DNA of 64,000 nt from Synergistes jonesii. Lineage in GTDB: Bacteria; Synergistota; Synergistia; Synergistales; Synergistaceae. Both the position numbers and the translations under genes were made by a program. The first letter of the stretch is position 1; each line of letters opens with the position of its first letter. The stretch covers positions 62,015 to 126,014 of the forward strand of contig NZ_JMKI01000002.1 in the NCBI RefSeq assembly GCF_000712295.1. The letters are read 5' to 3'. Shown one piece after another: positions 25,320-33,886 of this stretch. Below the pieces are notes generated by a model that did no database searches, was not told the DNA's origin, and worked only from the letters and a program-made list of their open reading frames with translations.

Positions 25320-26624
25320 CTAAAGGAACGCCCAGTTCAGCACGAAGAGGACGACGAGGACGTACATCAGACAGTTTAATTCCTTACCGCGCCCCGTCAG
25401 AAGCTTCAGCAGAACGTAGCTGACGATCCCGAATTCGATGCCCGTCGCGATGCTGTATGAGAAGGGCATCATAAAGAAAGCGATAATCGCCGGGAAGAAT
25501 TCCGTCCAATCGCCGTAGTTCAGGTCTTTGAAGCCCATCATCATGTAGCCGCCGACCATGATGAGCGCGGGAGCGGTGGCGCAGGCCGGGACTATGGAGA
25601 TGAGCGGGCTGAAGAAAGCGGCGAGCAGGAAAAGCACCGCGACCGTCAGCGCGGTGAGTCCCGTGCGCCCACCCTGCTCGACTCCGCTCGCACTCTCGAC
25701 GAAGGTCGTCACCGTCGAGGTGCCGAGCACGGCGCCGGCAACGGTGCCGACGGCGTCGGACATGAGGGCTTGGCTCGCGCGCGGCAGGCGCCCCTTTTCG
25801 TCTAGCATGTTGACGCGGTTCGAAACCCCGATAAGCGTGCCGACCGTGTCAAAGAAGTCGACAAAAAAGAAGGTGAAGACTACGACCCAGAATTCCGGCT
25901 TGGCGATCAGCGAGAAGTCCATCTTGAAGAATATCGGCGAAAGCGACGGCGGCATGGAGACGACGCCCTCCGGCATCTTCGTGATCCCAAGAGGGATTCC
26001 CGCTATCGTTATAACTATTATTCCGATAAGGATTCCGCCGGTGATTTTGCGCGCTTCGAGTACAACCATGAGGATGAGGCCGGCCAGCGAAAGCAGCGCG
26101 GGAAGGTTGGCGCGCAGAGGCGTGAGGCCGAGGAGTACGGCGTCGTTGTTGACGATGATCGTCGCGCTCTGCAGGCCGATAAAGGTGATGAAAAGCCCTA
26201 TGCCGGCCGAGATGCCTATCTTAAGCGACTTAGGCATCGAATTGACGACTCCCTCGCGCACCTTCGTGAGGGTGAGCACGATGAATATCACTCCTTCGAT
26301 GAAGACCGCGGCGAGCGCTACCTGCCACGGAAGCTTCATCCCGATGACGACCGCGAAGGCGAAGAAGGCGTTGAGCCCCATACCTGGCGCGAGCGCGAAC
26401 GGGTAGTTGGCGAGGAAGGCCATCAAAAGCGTCGCGAACGCCGAGCCGAGGCACGTCGCCACGAGCAGCGGGCCGAAAGGCATGCCGGTCGCGGAGAGTA
26501 TCCCCGGGTTAACGAAGATGATATAGGCCATCGTCATGAAGGTCGTGAGCCCCGCCAGAAGTTCTGTGCGAACGCTCGTGCCGTTCTCGGCAAGTTTGAA
26601 CTGTCTCTCAAACCAAGAATCCAT
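25320..26624 (-). CDS. NCS2-family purine permease (adenine/guanine/hypoxanthine type)
   Basis: 434 residues with about fourteen hydrophobic segments. ELLAGLTTFMTMAYIIFVNPGIL at the N-terminus, ALAPGMGLNAFFAF near 77 and DFFDTVGTLIGVSNRVN near 260 are the signatures of the AzgA/PbuG-type NCS2 permeases, which import purine bases with protons. AAGGAGGAATTC precedes the ATG. I looked for a purine riboswitch in the 290-nt upstream region on the minus strand and found no matching core. Confidence 0.93.
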   Translation of the reverse strand: MDSWFERQFKLAENGTSVRTELLAGLTTFMTMAYIIFVNPGILSATGMPFGPLLVATCLGSAFATLLMAFLANYPFALAPGMGLNAFFAFAVVIGMKLPWQVALAAVFIEGVIFIVLTLTKVREGVVNSMPKSLKIGISAGIGLFITFIGLQSATIIVNNDAVLLGLTPLRANLPALLSLAGLILMVVLEARKITGGILIGIIVITIAGIPLGITKMPEGVVSMPPSLSPIFFKMDFSLIAKPEFWVVVFTFFFVDFFDTVGTLIGVSNRVNMLDEKGRLPRASQALMSDAVGTVAGAVLGTSTVTTFVESASGVEQGGRTGLTALTVAVLFLLAAFFSPLISIVPACATAPALIMVGGYMMMGFKDLNYGDWTEFFPAIIAFFMMPFSYSIATGIEFGIVSYVLLKLLTGRGKELNCLMYVLVVLFVLNWAFL

Positions 26625-26918
26625 GAAAGAATTCCTCCTTAAAAAATTTAATTAATAATTTATTCCGCTTTTCCGAATCGACGGCGTATCGCGGAAAACA
26701 ACACGACAAGATATTATATAACATTTCCCTGAATATTTGCCGGCTGAGAGGACGAAGTTTTGTTTTTATCCCACGCGAAGGTGCGTAGGAGGAAAATTTT
26801 TCCCCTGCTCCGAATCCCCTGACGTGCGCCCGGAATATATTGAACAAATAAAAATTTCGTGGTATTTTGTACTGAGCTCTGAGTCCTGCTGTACGACTGA
26901 GCGCTTACGGGGGCAGAT

Positions 26919-28307
26919 ATGGAATTTTTGATCTTACACAATAAAAACAACGAGAAGAGACAAGAGTACATGACGACAGCGCCCGTCGGGCCGCTTATAG
27001 TCTCTCTCGCGCTGCCCGCCGTGGCGAGCATCATGACTACCGCGTTCTACAACGCGGCGGACGCTTATTTCGTTTCTCAGATCGGCACGAGCGCGAGCGG
27101 CGCCGTCGGCATAGTATTCGCGATGATGGCGATACTGCAGGCGATAGGCTTCACGCTCGGCATGGGCGCCGGCAGCGTCATTTCGCGCGCGCTCGGCGCG
27201 GGCGACGTGCAGAAAGCGAGCCGATACGCGTCGACCTCTTTTTTCTCCGCGATGACGCTCGGCGCGGCCGTCTGCCTTTTCGGGCATATTTCGATAGACA
27301 GCCTGATGAGGCTGCTCGGCTCCACTCCGACGATTCTGCCCTACGCGAAAAGCTACGCCGTTTGGATTCTCTACGGCGCGCCGGTGATATGCGGCGCCTT
27401 CACGATGAACATAATCCTGCGCTCCGAGGGGCACGCCGCATTCGGGATGCGCGGGCTCGTCTGCGGCGGCTTCCTCAACGTCGCGCTCGACCCGATATTC
27501 ATATTCAAATTCGGCCTAGGCATATCGGGCGCCGCGATGGCAACGCTGATATCGCAGTGCGTCAGCTTCTCGATACTGCTCTCTTTCTTCCTGCGCCGCA
27601 AAAGCGACGTCGAGATAAATATCAGAAAAGTTTCGCTGCATCCCAAGACCTTCTTCGATATAGTCTCGCTGGGCTTCGCCTCCTTCACGCGGCAGGGGCT
27701 CGCGAGCGCTTCGGCAGCCGCGCTCAACATAGCGGCTTCGGCTTACGGGGACGCAGCCGTCGCCGCCATGTCCATCGTCGGCAGGGTGTTCTTCCTCATA
27801 CAGGCCGTCGTGATAGGCACGGGGCACGGCTTCACGCCAGTCGCCGGCTACGCCTACGGCGCGGGAGACTTCCGGCGCGTGCGCAGCGCATTCTGGTTCA
27901 CGGTAAAGGGCGAGGCGTTGCTGATGGCGCTGCTCGCGGCGGCAAGCTACGCGCTGGCTCCTGACATAATCGCGCTCTTCAGGCGCGGCGACGCCGACGT
28001 CATAGCGATAGGGACGAGGGCGATGCGCTTCCAGTCACTCTCGCTGCTGCTGGCCCCCATCCTCGTCACCTCCGGCATGATACACCAGAGCCTCGGCTTC
28101 GCGTGGCGCGCAACGCTGCTCTCGTGCACGAGGAACGGCATCTGCTTCATACCGCTGATAATCGTACTTCCACGTTTTATCGGGCTGACCGGCGTCGAGG
28201 TCACCCAGACCGCGGCCGACTTTCTCAGCTTCATAATCACCGTGCCCTTTTTATACTTCTTCATGAAAATGCTGAGAGCAAAAGAGAAGGGCGCGAAGAT
28301 AAAATGA
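26919..28307 (+). CDS. MATE-family efflux transporter (first of a pair)
   Basis: 462 residues with twelve hydrophobic helices. PLIVSLALPAVASIMTTAFYNAADAYFV is the usual MATE N-terminal helix, and GFTPVAGYAYGAGDFRRV near 310 is the repeated motif of the second half. GGGGGCAG lies just before the ATG at 26919; an ATG at 26970 is an alternative start. Its stop overlaps the ATG of a second MATE gene (ATGA), so the two are translationally coupled. Substrates are unknown. Confidence 0.9.
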   Translation: MEFLILHNKNNEKRQEYMTTAPVGPLIVSLALPAVASIMTTAFYNAADAYFVSQIGTSASGAVGIVFAMMAILQAIGFTLGMGAGSVISRALGAGDVQKASRYASTSFFSAMTLGAAVCLFGHISIDSLMRLLGSTPTILPYAKSYAVWILYGAPVICGAFTMNIILRSEGHAAFGMRGLVCGGFLNVALDPIFIFKFGLGISGAAMATLISQCVSFSILLSFFLRRKSDVEINIRKVSLHPKTFFDIVSLGFASFTRQGLASASAAALNIAASAYGDAAVAAMSIVGRVFFLIQAVVIGTGHGFTPVAGYAYGAGDFRRVRSAFWFTVKGEALLMALLAAASYALAPDIIALFRRGDADVIAIGTRAMRFQSLSLLLAPILVTSGMIHQSLGFAWRATLLSCTRNGICFIPLIIVLPRFIGLTGVEVTQTAADFLSFIITVPFLYFFMKMLRAKEKGAKIK

Positions 28308-29674
28308 GAGCGGCGAAATTTCTGCGCGGGATTTTCACGTCGGGCGCGCAGTCTTTGACTGAGGGCAGCATACCGCTGCTGCTTACGCGCTACGCGATTC
28401 CCTTCATGGGCGCGAACTTTTTGCAGGCGCTCTACGGCGCGGCGGATATGATAATCGTCGGCCAGTTCACCGACGCCGCCGGGCTTTCGGCGGTATCGAT
28501 AGGCAGCCAGTTCATCTTCATGATAAACAGCGTCGTCATAGGGCTCGCCACCGGCGGCTCGATAATGATAGGGCACTCCTTCGGCGGCGGAAGGGAAAAG
28601 GATATAAGCGAAACGATAGGCACGATGCTCTCGCTATTTATAATGATGAGCGTCGCTATAACGCTCTTTCTGCCATTCTTCACCGATTCTATCGTGACCC
28701 TGCTGGGAACGCCGCAAGAGGCCTTCTCTTCGGCAAAGGGGTACATCATGATCAACACGATAGGAATATCTACGATGTTCGCCTACAACGCGCTTTCCGC
28801 CATCTTCCGCGGCTTCGGCGATTCTACGTCGCCGCTCATCTTCGTCGCCGTCGCCTGCATCGCGAATGTACTCGGAGACATGGCGCTCGTCGGTGCGCTC
28901 GGCATGGGGGCCGAGGGGGCGGCTCTCGCCACTGTCCTCGCGCAGGGGCTTTCGGCGTTTCTCTCCGTCGTTTACGCGAAGCGCGCCGACTACAGATTCG
29001 ACTTCAAACTGTCAAGTCTCAGAATTAAAGCGGAGAGGCTGAAGCGCCTTCTGCGCGTCGGGCTGCCGATGGCGATACAGTTTTCGCTGACCAGCATTTC
29101 TTTCATGTTCATAATGGCGACGGTCAGCAAAATGGGAGGCGTCACCGCGTCGGCGGCGGTCGGCATAACGAGCAAGATAAACGGCTTCACGATGCTGCCG
29201 CCCGTCTCCTTCTCCGGCGCGATCTCAGGGATGGTCGCTCAGAACATCGGCGCCGGAAAGCCGAAGCGCGCGCGCAGGACGCTCTACGTAGGCGCCGCGA
29301 TATCGCTCGCCTTCGGAGCGGCGACCTTCGTCGGACTATTTTTCTTCCCGCAGAGCGTGATAAGGATATTCACCCCGGACGTAGGGCTTATCGCCGCGAC
29401 GGCCCTCTATCTGCGCTCCTTCAGCCTCGACTGCATACTCGTCTGCTTCGTCTTCTGCCTGAACGGCTTCTTCAACGGCTGCGGAAAGACCGCGTTCACG
29501 ATGGCGAACAATGTCTTCTCGGCCTTTGCGGTGCGCGTGCCGGCGACGTGGCTGCTGAGCGGCATAAGGGGAGCGAGCCTCTTCTCCGTAGGCTTCGCCG
29601 CGCCTCTCGCGTCGCTACAGTCGATAATCTTCAGCATACTTTATCTTAAAAGCGGCAGATGGAAGAAAAAATAA
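28304..29674 (+). CDS. MATE-family efflux transporter (second of a pair)
   Basis: 456 residues from the ATG at 28304, overlapping the stop of the preceding MATE gene. Twelve helices are visible. TRYAIPFMGANFLQALYGAADMIIVGQF at the start and SGAISGMVAQNIGAGKPKRARRTL near 310 are MATE signatures. The pair is diverged, so it is not a recent duplication. Tandem coupled MATE genes raise the possibility that the two are needed together, although MATE proteins are known as monomers. Confidence 0.9.
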   Translation: MRAAKFLRGIFTSGAQSLTEGSIPLLLTRYAIPFMGANFLQALYGAADMIIVGQFTDAAGLSAVSIGSQFIFMINSVVIGLATGGSIMIGHSFGGGREKDISETIGTMLSLFIMMSVAITLFLPFFTDSIVTLLGTPQEAFSSAKGYIMINTIGISTMFAYNALSAIFRGFGDSTSPLIFVAVACIANVLGDMALVGALGMGAEGAALATVLAQGLSAFLSVVYAKRADYRFDFKLSSLRIKAERLKRLLRVGLPMAIQFSLTSISFMFIMATVSKMGGVTASAAVGITSKINGFTMLPPVSFSGAISGMVAQNIGAGKPKRARRTLYVGAAISLAFGAATFVGLFFFPQSVIRIFTPDVGLIAATALYLRSFSLDCILVCFVFCLNGFFNGCGKTAFTMANNVFSAFAVRVPATWLLSGIRGASLFSVGFAAPLASLQSIIFSILYLKSGRWKKK

Positions 29675-29720
29675 GCGGAACGACAGCGCGCCGCTCCGCC
29701 CGTTAAAGCCCTTCATTTGC

Positions 29721-29746
29721 CGGCGGCGTTACGCCGCGATTTTTTC
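29721..29746 (+). terminator. Terminator after the MATE pair
   Basis: CGGCG-TTA-CGCCG hairpin, with flanking GC pairs, followed by ATTTTTTC. It lies between convergent genes, 50 nt after the MATE stop. Confidence 0.6.
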
Positions 29747-29761
29747 TTCCGCCTTACCTCG

Positions 29762-30928
29762 CTACAGATCCAGCTTCATATCGCCGCTCTTGATGAGCCC
29801 AATCTTCCTCATGGCCTCGGCGATCAAGAGAGTCGTGACGGCGGGCAGAAGGAAATGCATCAGCGCTATCTGGAAGAGGGCCGATGGGGACGCGCCCATC
29901 GCCTCTATCGCGCCGAACTGCCCGACAAGGCCGCTTGTGCCCATCCCTGCGCCAGAGGGCACGTTCGTCATCTTGAAGACGAGCGTCGAAATAGGACCGA
30001 GTATGAGGCTCGCAAGAGTCGGCGGCACCCATATCATCGGATGCAGCACGATGTTCGGCATCTGAAGCATCGATGTGCCGAGCCCCTGGGAGAGCAGGCC
30101 GGAAAGCCCGTTCTCGCGGAAGGACATCACCGCGAAGCCTATCATCTGAGTAGAGCAGCCGACAGCGGCCGCTCCGGCCGCGAGCCCCGACAAGTTGAGC
30201 GCTACGGCTATAGCGGCGCTTGAGATGGGCAGAGTCAGAATCATCCCCATTATCGCCGACACGGCCGCGCCCATCGGCCCCGGCTGTAGCTCGGTGGCGC
30301 GCATGATAAGCAGGCCGAGCGCCGTCATCATGCTCGCGACCGGAGGCCCGACGAGCTTTCCCGCCGCCATGCCGGCGATTATCGTAGAAGCCGGCGTCGC
30401 GATTATATCTACAGGCGTTTCCTTTGAGACCATCTTACCGCATTCGGAGCCGACGATAGCCGCGACGAACGCGCCGACGGGGCCGCCCCACGAATTGCCG
30501 GCGAAGCCGACCGCGGCGCATGAGAAGACTACCATCATCGGGGCCTTAAGCGCCTGTGCTATGGCTACCGCGATAGCGGGGCCGACCATTTTGCCGGCGA
30601 GCGTGCCGAATTCGACAAGGGCGCCGAACCCGCACTTGGAGCCGATCGTCTTTAAAATCAGCCCTGTGATCAAAGAGGCGAAAAGTCCCACGCCCATCGC
30701 GCCGAGAGCCTCTACAAAATAACGGTAGAAGGAAAACCTTACATTTTTGCGCTCAAGAAACGCCGCAAAAGATCCCTTTTGCTCAGCCAAGGCAAACACC
30801 CCGTTTTTCGTATTCAAAAATTCATTGCGTGCAATTTTAGTTACTTTGCGTAAAAGTGTCAAACTTGCGAAAATTTTATCAAGCTCCGAAGAGATAGAAA
30901 ACCCTCCGACGATCCGTTTATTTTCCAT
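29762..30928 (-). CDS. PTS transporter subunit IIC-like membrane protein
   Basis: 388 residues if translation begins at the ATG at 30928 (MENKRIVGGF). The start is uncertain because no strong ribosome site is visible and the frame is open to 31057, where it would run into the divergent aldolase gene. About ten hydrophobic helices carry glycine-rich motifs such as GNSWGGPVGAFVAAIVGSECGK, typical of the PTS_EIIC_2 family. These occur without IIA/IIB partners and have not been shown to phosphorylate a sugar. No PTS phosphocarrier genes are near, so the substrate is unknown. Confidence 0.72.
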   Translation of the reverse strand: MENKRIVGGFSISSELDKIFASLTLLRKVTKIARNEFLNTKNGVFALAEQKGSFAAFLERKNVRFSFYRYFVEALGAMGVGLFASLITGLILKTIGSKCGFGALVEFGTLAGKMVGPAIAVAIAQALKAPMMVVFSCAAVGFAGNSWGGPVGAFVAAIVGSECGKMVSKETPVDIIATPASTIIAGMAAGKLVGPPVASMMTALGLLIMRATELQPGPMGAAVSAIMGMILTLPISSAAIAVALNLSGLAAGAAAVGCSTQMIGFAVMSFRENGLSGLLSQGLGTSMLQMPNIVLHPMIWVPPTLASLILGPISTLVFKMTNVPSGAGMGTSGLVGQFGAIEAMGASPSALFQIALMHFLLPAVTTLLIAEAMRKIGLIKSGDMKLDL

Positions 30929-31007
30929 GTTGACATCACGGGCGCCCCTATTCATACTTAACGAAGAAGCGGCGTAGCCGCAATCACAGAGATTGGGAGA
31001 TGCTTTC

Positions 31008-31916
31008 ATGGCTGACAAAATTCGCGGGGTATTCGCGCCAGTCCCTACGCCTTTCAACGACGACGGTTCGATAGACGAGGGCGGCTGGAGAAAAAATCTG
31101 AGGCTGTGGCGCGCTTCTCCGCTCGACGGGATAGTGATAGCCGGTTCGAACGGAGAACTGCCCTTCCTCTCGCTTGAGGAAAGGGTGAGGCTGACGAAGA
31201 TAGCCGGAGAAGAGGCCGCCGGCAGCCTTTATATAATGTCGGGCGCCCACTTCCCCGTGACTGACGACGCCGCTCGCGCGGCGGAGGCTCTTTCGGCCGC
31301 CGGAGCGGACGGCGTTTTGCTGCTGCCGCCGCACTACTATAAAGGGAAGGAAGAGATGCTGCTCCGCTACTTCCAGGACGTAGCGGACGCCTCCCCCGCG
31401 CCCGTATTTTTATACAACATGCCGGCCAACACCGGAGTCGACATCGGAATAGATGTGATACGCGAGGCCGCAAAGCACCCGAACATCCGCGGCATCAAAG
31501 ACACCTCAGGCGACATGACGAAGCTTGGCTACACCGTCCTCTGCACCCCGGAAAGTTTCTCGACCTTCGGCGGCACCGGCAACTGGTTCCTCGCGGCGCT
31601 CTCGATGGGCGCGTGCGGCGGGACTATGGCCATTTCGATTCTCTTCCCGCGTTCGTGCAAAATGCTCTACGAAGCCTTCCTGGCCGGAAGGATGGAAGAG
31701 GCCGCAGCGCTCCAAAAAAGGCTGCTGCCCGTCAGCGACGCGATAACGAGGCGCTTCGGCGTCCCCGGGCTGAAGCACGCGCTCGAAGCCTACGGAATGG
31801 CGGGCGGACGCTGCCGCAAGCCGCTGCTGCCGCTCCCGAAGAAAGACGCGGAGACGCTCATGTCCGTGATAAAGGCCTCCGGCCTCGACGAATACGAAAC
31901 ATGGCGCAAAGCGTAA
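31008..31916 (+). CDS. Dihydrodipicolinate synthase-family aldolase
   Basis: 302 residues from the ATG at 31008 after GGGAGATG. A TIM-barrel lyase: VFLYNMPANTGV holds the conserved tyrosine and RGIKDTSGDM the Schiff-base lysine. In place of the GTTGE motif of authentic DapA the sequence is GSNGE, so the substrate may be another 2-oxoacid, for example as in 4-hydroxy-2-oxoglutarate or N-acetylneuraminate aldolases. It is divergent from the PTS IIC-like gene and ends in its own terminator, with no lysine-pathway neighbours. Confidence 0.85.
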   Translation: MADKIRGVFAPVPTPFNDDGSIDEGGWRKNLRLWRASPLDGIVIAGSNGELPFLSLEERVRLTKIAGEEAAGSLYIMSGAHFPVTDDAARAAEALSAAGADGVLLLPPHYYKGKEEMLLRYFQDVADASPAPVFLYNMPANTGVDIGIDVIREAAKHPNIRGIKDTSGDMTKLGYTVLCTPESFSTFGGTGNWFLAALSMGACGGTMAISILFPRSCKMLYEAFLAGRMEEAAALQKRLLPVSDAITRRFGVPGLKHALEAYGMAGGRCRKPLLPLPKKDAETLMSVIKASGLDEYETWRKA

Positions 31917-31935
31917 AAATCTTCGATCCTTTCGA

Positions 31936-31970
31936 GCGGCGCGGAAATCCGCGCCGCCTCTTGATTTTTT
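31936..31970 (+). terminator. Terminator of the DHDPS-family gene
   Basis: GCGGCGCGGA-AA-TCCGCGCCGC gives a perfect 10-bp stem with a minimal loop, followed by CTCTTGATTTTTT. It also lies just after the convergent paaK-like stop. Confidence 0.8.
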
Positions 31971-33198
31971 AATATCTCTTGTCGATGACGCGCTGCGTCT
32001 TTTTCTCGCTCCTTGGAAGCTCGCCGTTTTTCATGACCTGCGGCACTATCCTGATACCGAGGCCGGATTTGCAACCGCGGACGAGCTTCTCGGCGAGCTC
32101 CTCGGGGTCGGCTCCCTCCCTCATCTCGGCCTGCACTACCATGCGGTCGCGCAGATCTTCGTTCTCGAGGATTATCCTGTATTCGCTGCCGAAGCCATCT
32201 ATCTGTTTCAAAATTTCTTCGACCTGCGCCGGGTAGATGTTCGTGCCCTTGACTTTTATCATGTCGTCGCTTCTGCCGACGATTCTGTCGAGGCGCGGGA
32301 AGGGTGATCCGCAGGAGCATTCGCCGGGTATGATGCGCGATATGTCGCGCGTGCGGTAGCGGATGAGCGGCGCAGCTTCCTTACGGAAGGTCGTGATGAC
32401 GATCTCTCCCTGCTCCCCGGCGGGCAGCACTTTGCCGCTCTTCGGGTCGATTATCTCGCAGTAGACGTAATCGCTGAAGTAGTGCATCCCCGCGTGTTCG
32501 TGGCAGTCGATCGCAATGCCCGGGCCGTATATTTCGGTGAGTCCGTAGATGTCGAAGAATTCGATCCCGAGCGTCTCGTAGATTCTCTCGCGAATCTTGT
32601 CGCCCCAGCGCTCCGAGCCGAAGATGCCGCGCTTGAGGTGTATGTCGCCCTTCATTTTGCGCTTGTCGACTTCCTCCGCGATGACGAGCGCGTAGGAAGA
32701 TGTGCCGATGAGCACGCTCGCCTGAAGGTCGCGCATGAGCTGAAGCTGGCGGTCGGTGTTGCCCGCGCCGGTCGGGATGACCATCGCGCCGAGGCGCTCG
32801 GCTCCGGCCTGGAAGCCGAGCCCCGCCGTCCAAAGGCCGAAGCCCGGCGTTATCTGTAAGCGGTCGGAGGGCGTCACTCCGGCGAATTGGAAGCAGCGCT
32901 CCATCATTACAGCCCAGTCTTCGAGGTCCTGTCTGCTGTACGGCATGATGACCGGCGTGCCGGTCGTGCCCGACGAGGAGTGGACGCGCACTATTTCGTC
33001 GTCCGGCACGCACTGCATCCCCATCGGGTAAGCGTCGCGCAGGTCCTGCTTCGTCGTGAAGGGCAGCGATTCGAACTGTTCGCGCGTCATCATCGTATCG
33101 ACGGGAAGCTCCGCGAATTTTTTCCTGTACATCGGGCTGAGTTTTGCGACGCGGCGCACCTGAGCGAAGCACTGGCTCATTATCGTAAGTTCGTTCAT
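31969..33198 (-). CDS. Phenylacetate-CoA ligase-like adenylate-forming enzyme
   Basis: 409 residues. VHSSSGTTGTPVIMPYS is the ATP-binding P-loop of the acyl-CoA synthetase superfamily, YGLTEIYGPGIA the second motif, and IVGRSDDMIKVKGTNIYPAQVEEIL the hinge and PaaK-type C-terminal domain. It activates an aryl acid to its CoA thioester using ATP to AMP. It is the third gene of the iorA-iorB operon, 94 nt downstream. Together with a reversible indolepyruvate:ferredoxin oxidoreductase it could convert arylacetates to arylpyruvates, or recover acid products; neither direction is shown by the sequence alone. Confidence 0.9.
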   Translation of the reverse strand: MNELTIMSQCFAQVRRVAKLSPMYRKKFAELPVDTMMTREQFESLPFTTKQDLRDAYPMGMQCVPDDEIVRVHSSSGTTGTPVIMPYSRQDLEDWAVMMERCFQFAGVTPSDRLQITPGFGLWTAGLGFQAGAERLGAMVIPTGAGNTDRQLQLMRDLQASVLIGTSSYALVIAEEVDKRKMKGDIHLKRGIFGSERWGDKIRERIYETLGIEFFDIYGLTEIYGPGIAIDCHEHAGMHYFSDYVYCEIIDPKSGKVLPAGEQGEIVITTFRKEAAPLIRYRTRDISRIIPGECSCGSPFPRLDRIVGRSDDMIKVKGTNIYPAQVEEILKQIDGFGSEYRIILENEDLRDRMVVQAEMREGADPEELAEKLVRGCKSGLGIRIVPQVMKNGELPRSEKKTQRVIDKRY

Positions 33199-33292
33199 GA
33201 TTTATTTTCTCCTTTTCCTCTCTCTTGCCGTCTTTGATTTTTATCCGTATGAATTACTCCTCTGGGCGAACTACTCTTATTTATTCTCTGCT

Positions 33293-33886
33293 TCACCATC
33301 GCACGCCTGGCGCTTTGAGACCGAGCTCGAACGCCTTCTCGTTCATCGCGAGCAGTTTCGGCTTCACGCATTCCGCCATCGCCGCGCGTATCTCGCGCGG
33401 CGTGAAGGGAAGGGCTCCGGCTCCCGCCGCGGCTCCCAGTATCACGATGTTGAGCGTCCTTATGTCCCCGGCCGAAAGCGCGAGCGGCGCGCCCTTTATG
33501 AAGAGCGCGGCGGGGCATTTTTCCTTGAGGAGGGCGATATACTCCTCGGCGAGGTAGACGCCCCTTCCGAGCGCGACGTTCGTCGGGACGACTTTATCGG
33601 TGTCGACGACGCATTTCGCTCCCGGCTTCAGCTTCGGCAGCATACGCACCGCTTCCGCCGGCTCGAAGGCCAGCAGCGCGTCAGCGTGGTGCATCGGGAT
33701 TATCGGGGAAAGTTCTTTCGCGTCTATGCGCAGATGGCTCGACACCGAGCCGCCGCGCTGCGCCATTCCGATCGTCTCGGAGGTGCGCACGAATAGCCCC
33801 TTCTCCCCCGCCGCCGCGGCGAGTATCTTCGAAGCCAGCAGCGTGCCCTGCCCTCCTACTCCGGCTATCACGATGCTACTTGCCAT
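33293..33886 (-). CDS. iorB: Indolepyruvate:ferredoxin oxidoreductase beta subunit
   Basis: 197 residues of the gamma-domain (POR_N-type) family. SIVIAGVGGQGTLLASKIL at the start and TSETIGMAQRGGSVSSHLRI near 37 are typical of IorB. It pairs with the larger TPP and iron-sulfur subunit IorA, whose gene overlaps it by 11 bases. The enzyme interconverts aryl-2-oxoacids (indolepyruvate, phenylpyruvate, hydroxyphenylpyruvate) and aryl-acetyl-CoA with ferredoxin. Confidence 0.94.
   Translation of the reverse strand: MASSIVIAGVGGQGTLLASKILAAAAGEKGLFVRTSETIGMAQRGGSVSSHLRIDAKELSPIIPMHHADALLAFEPAEAVRMLPKLKPGAKCVVDTDKVVPTNVALGRGVYLAEEYIALLKEKCPAALFIKGAPLALSAGDIRTLNIVILGAAAGAGALPFTPREIRAAMAECVKPKLLAMNEKAFELGLKAPGVRW

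Noticed and set aside
26740-26810. CTGAGA followed by GCGTAGG, recalling a TPP riboswitch
   Set aside because: The central ACCTGAT element and the pairing of P1-P3 are missing, and the downstream gene is a MATE transporter.
26640-26900. Possible purine riboswitch upstream of the NCS2 permease (minus strand)
   Set aside because: No conserved three-way-junction core or loop-loop motif could be found by eye.
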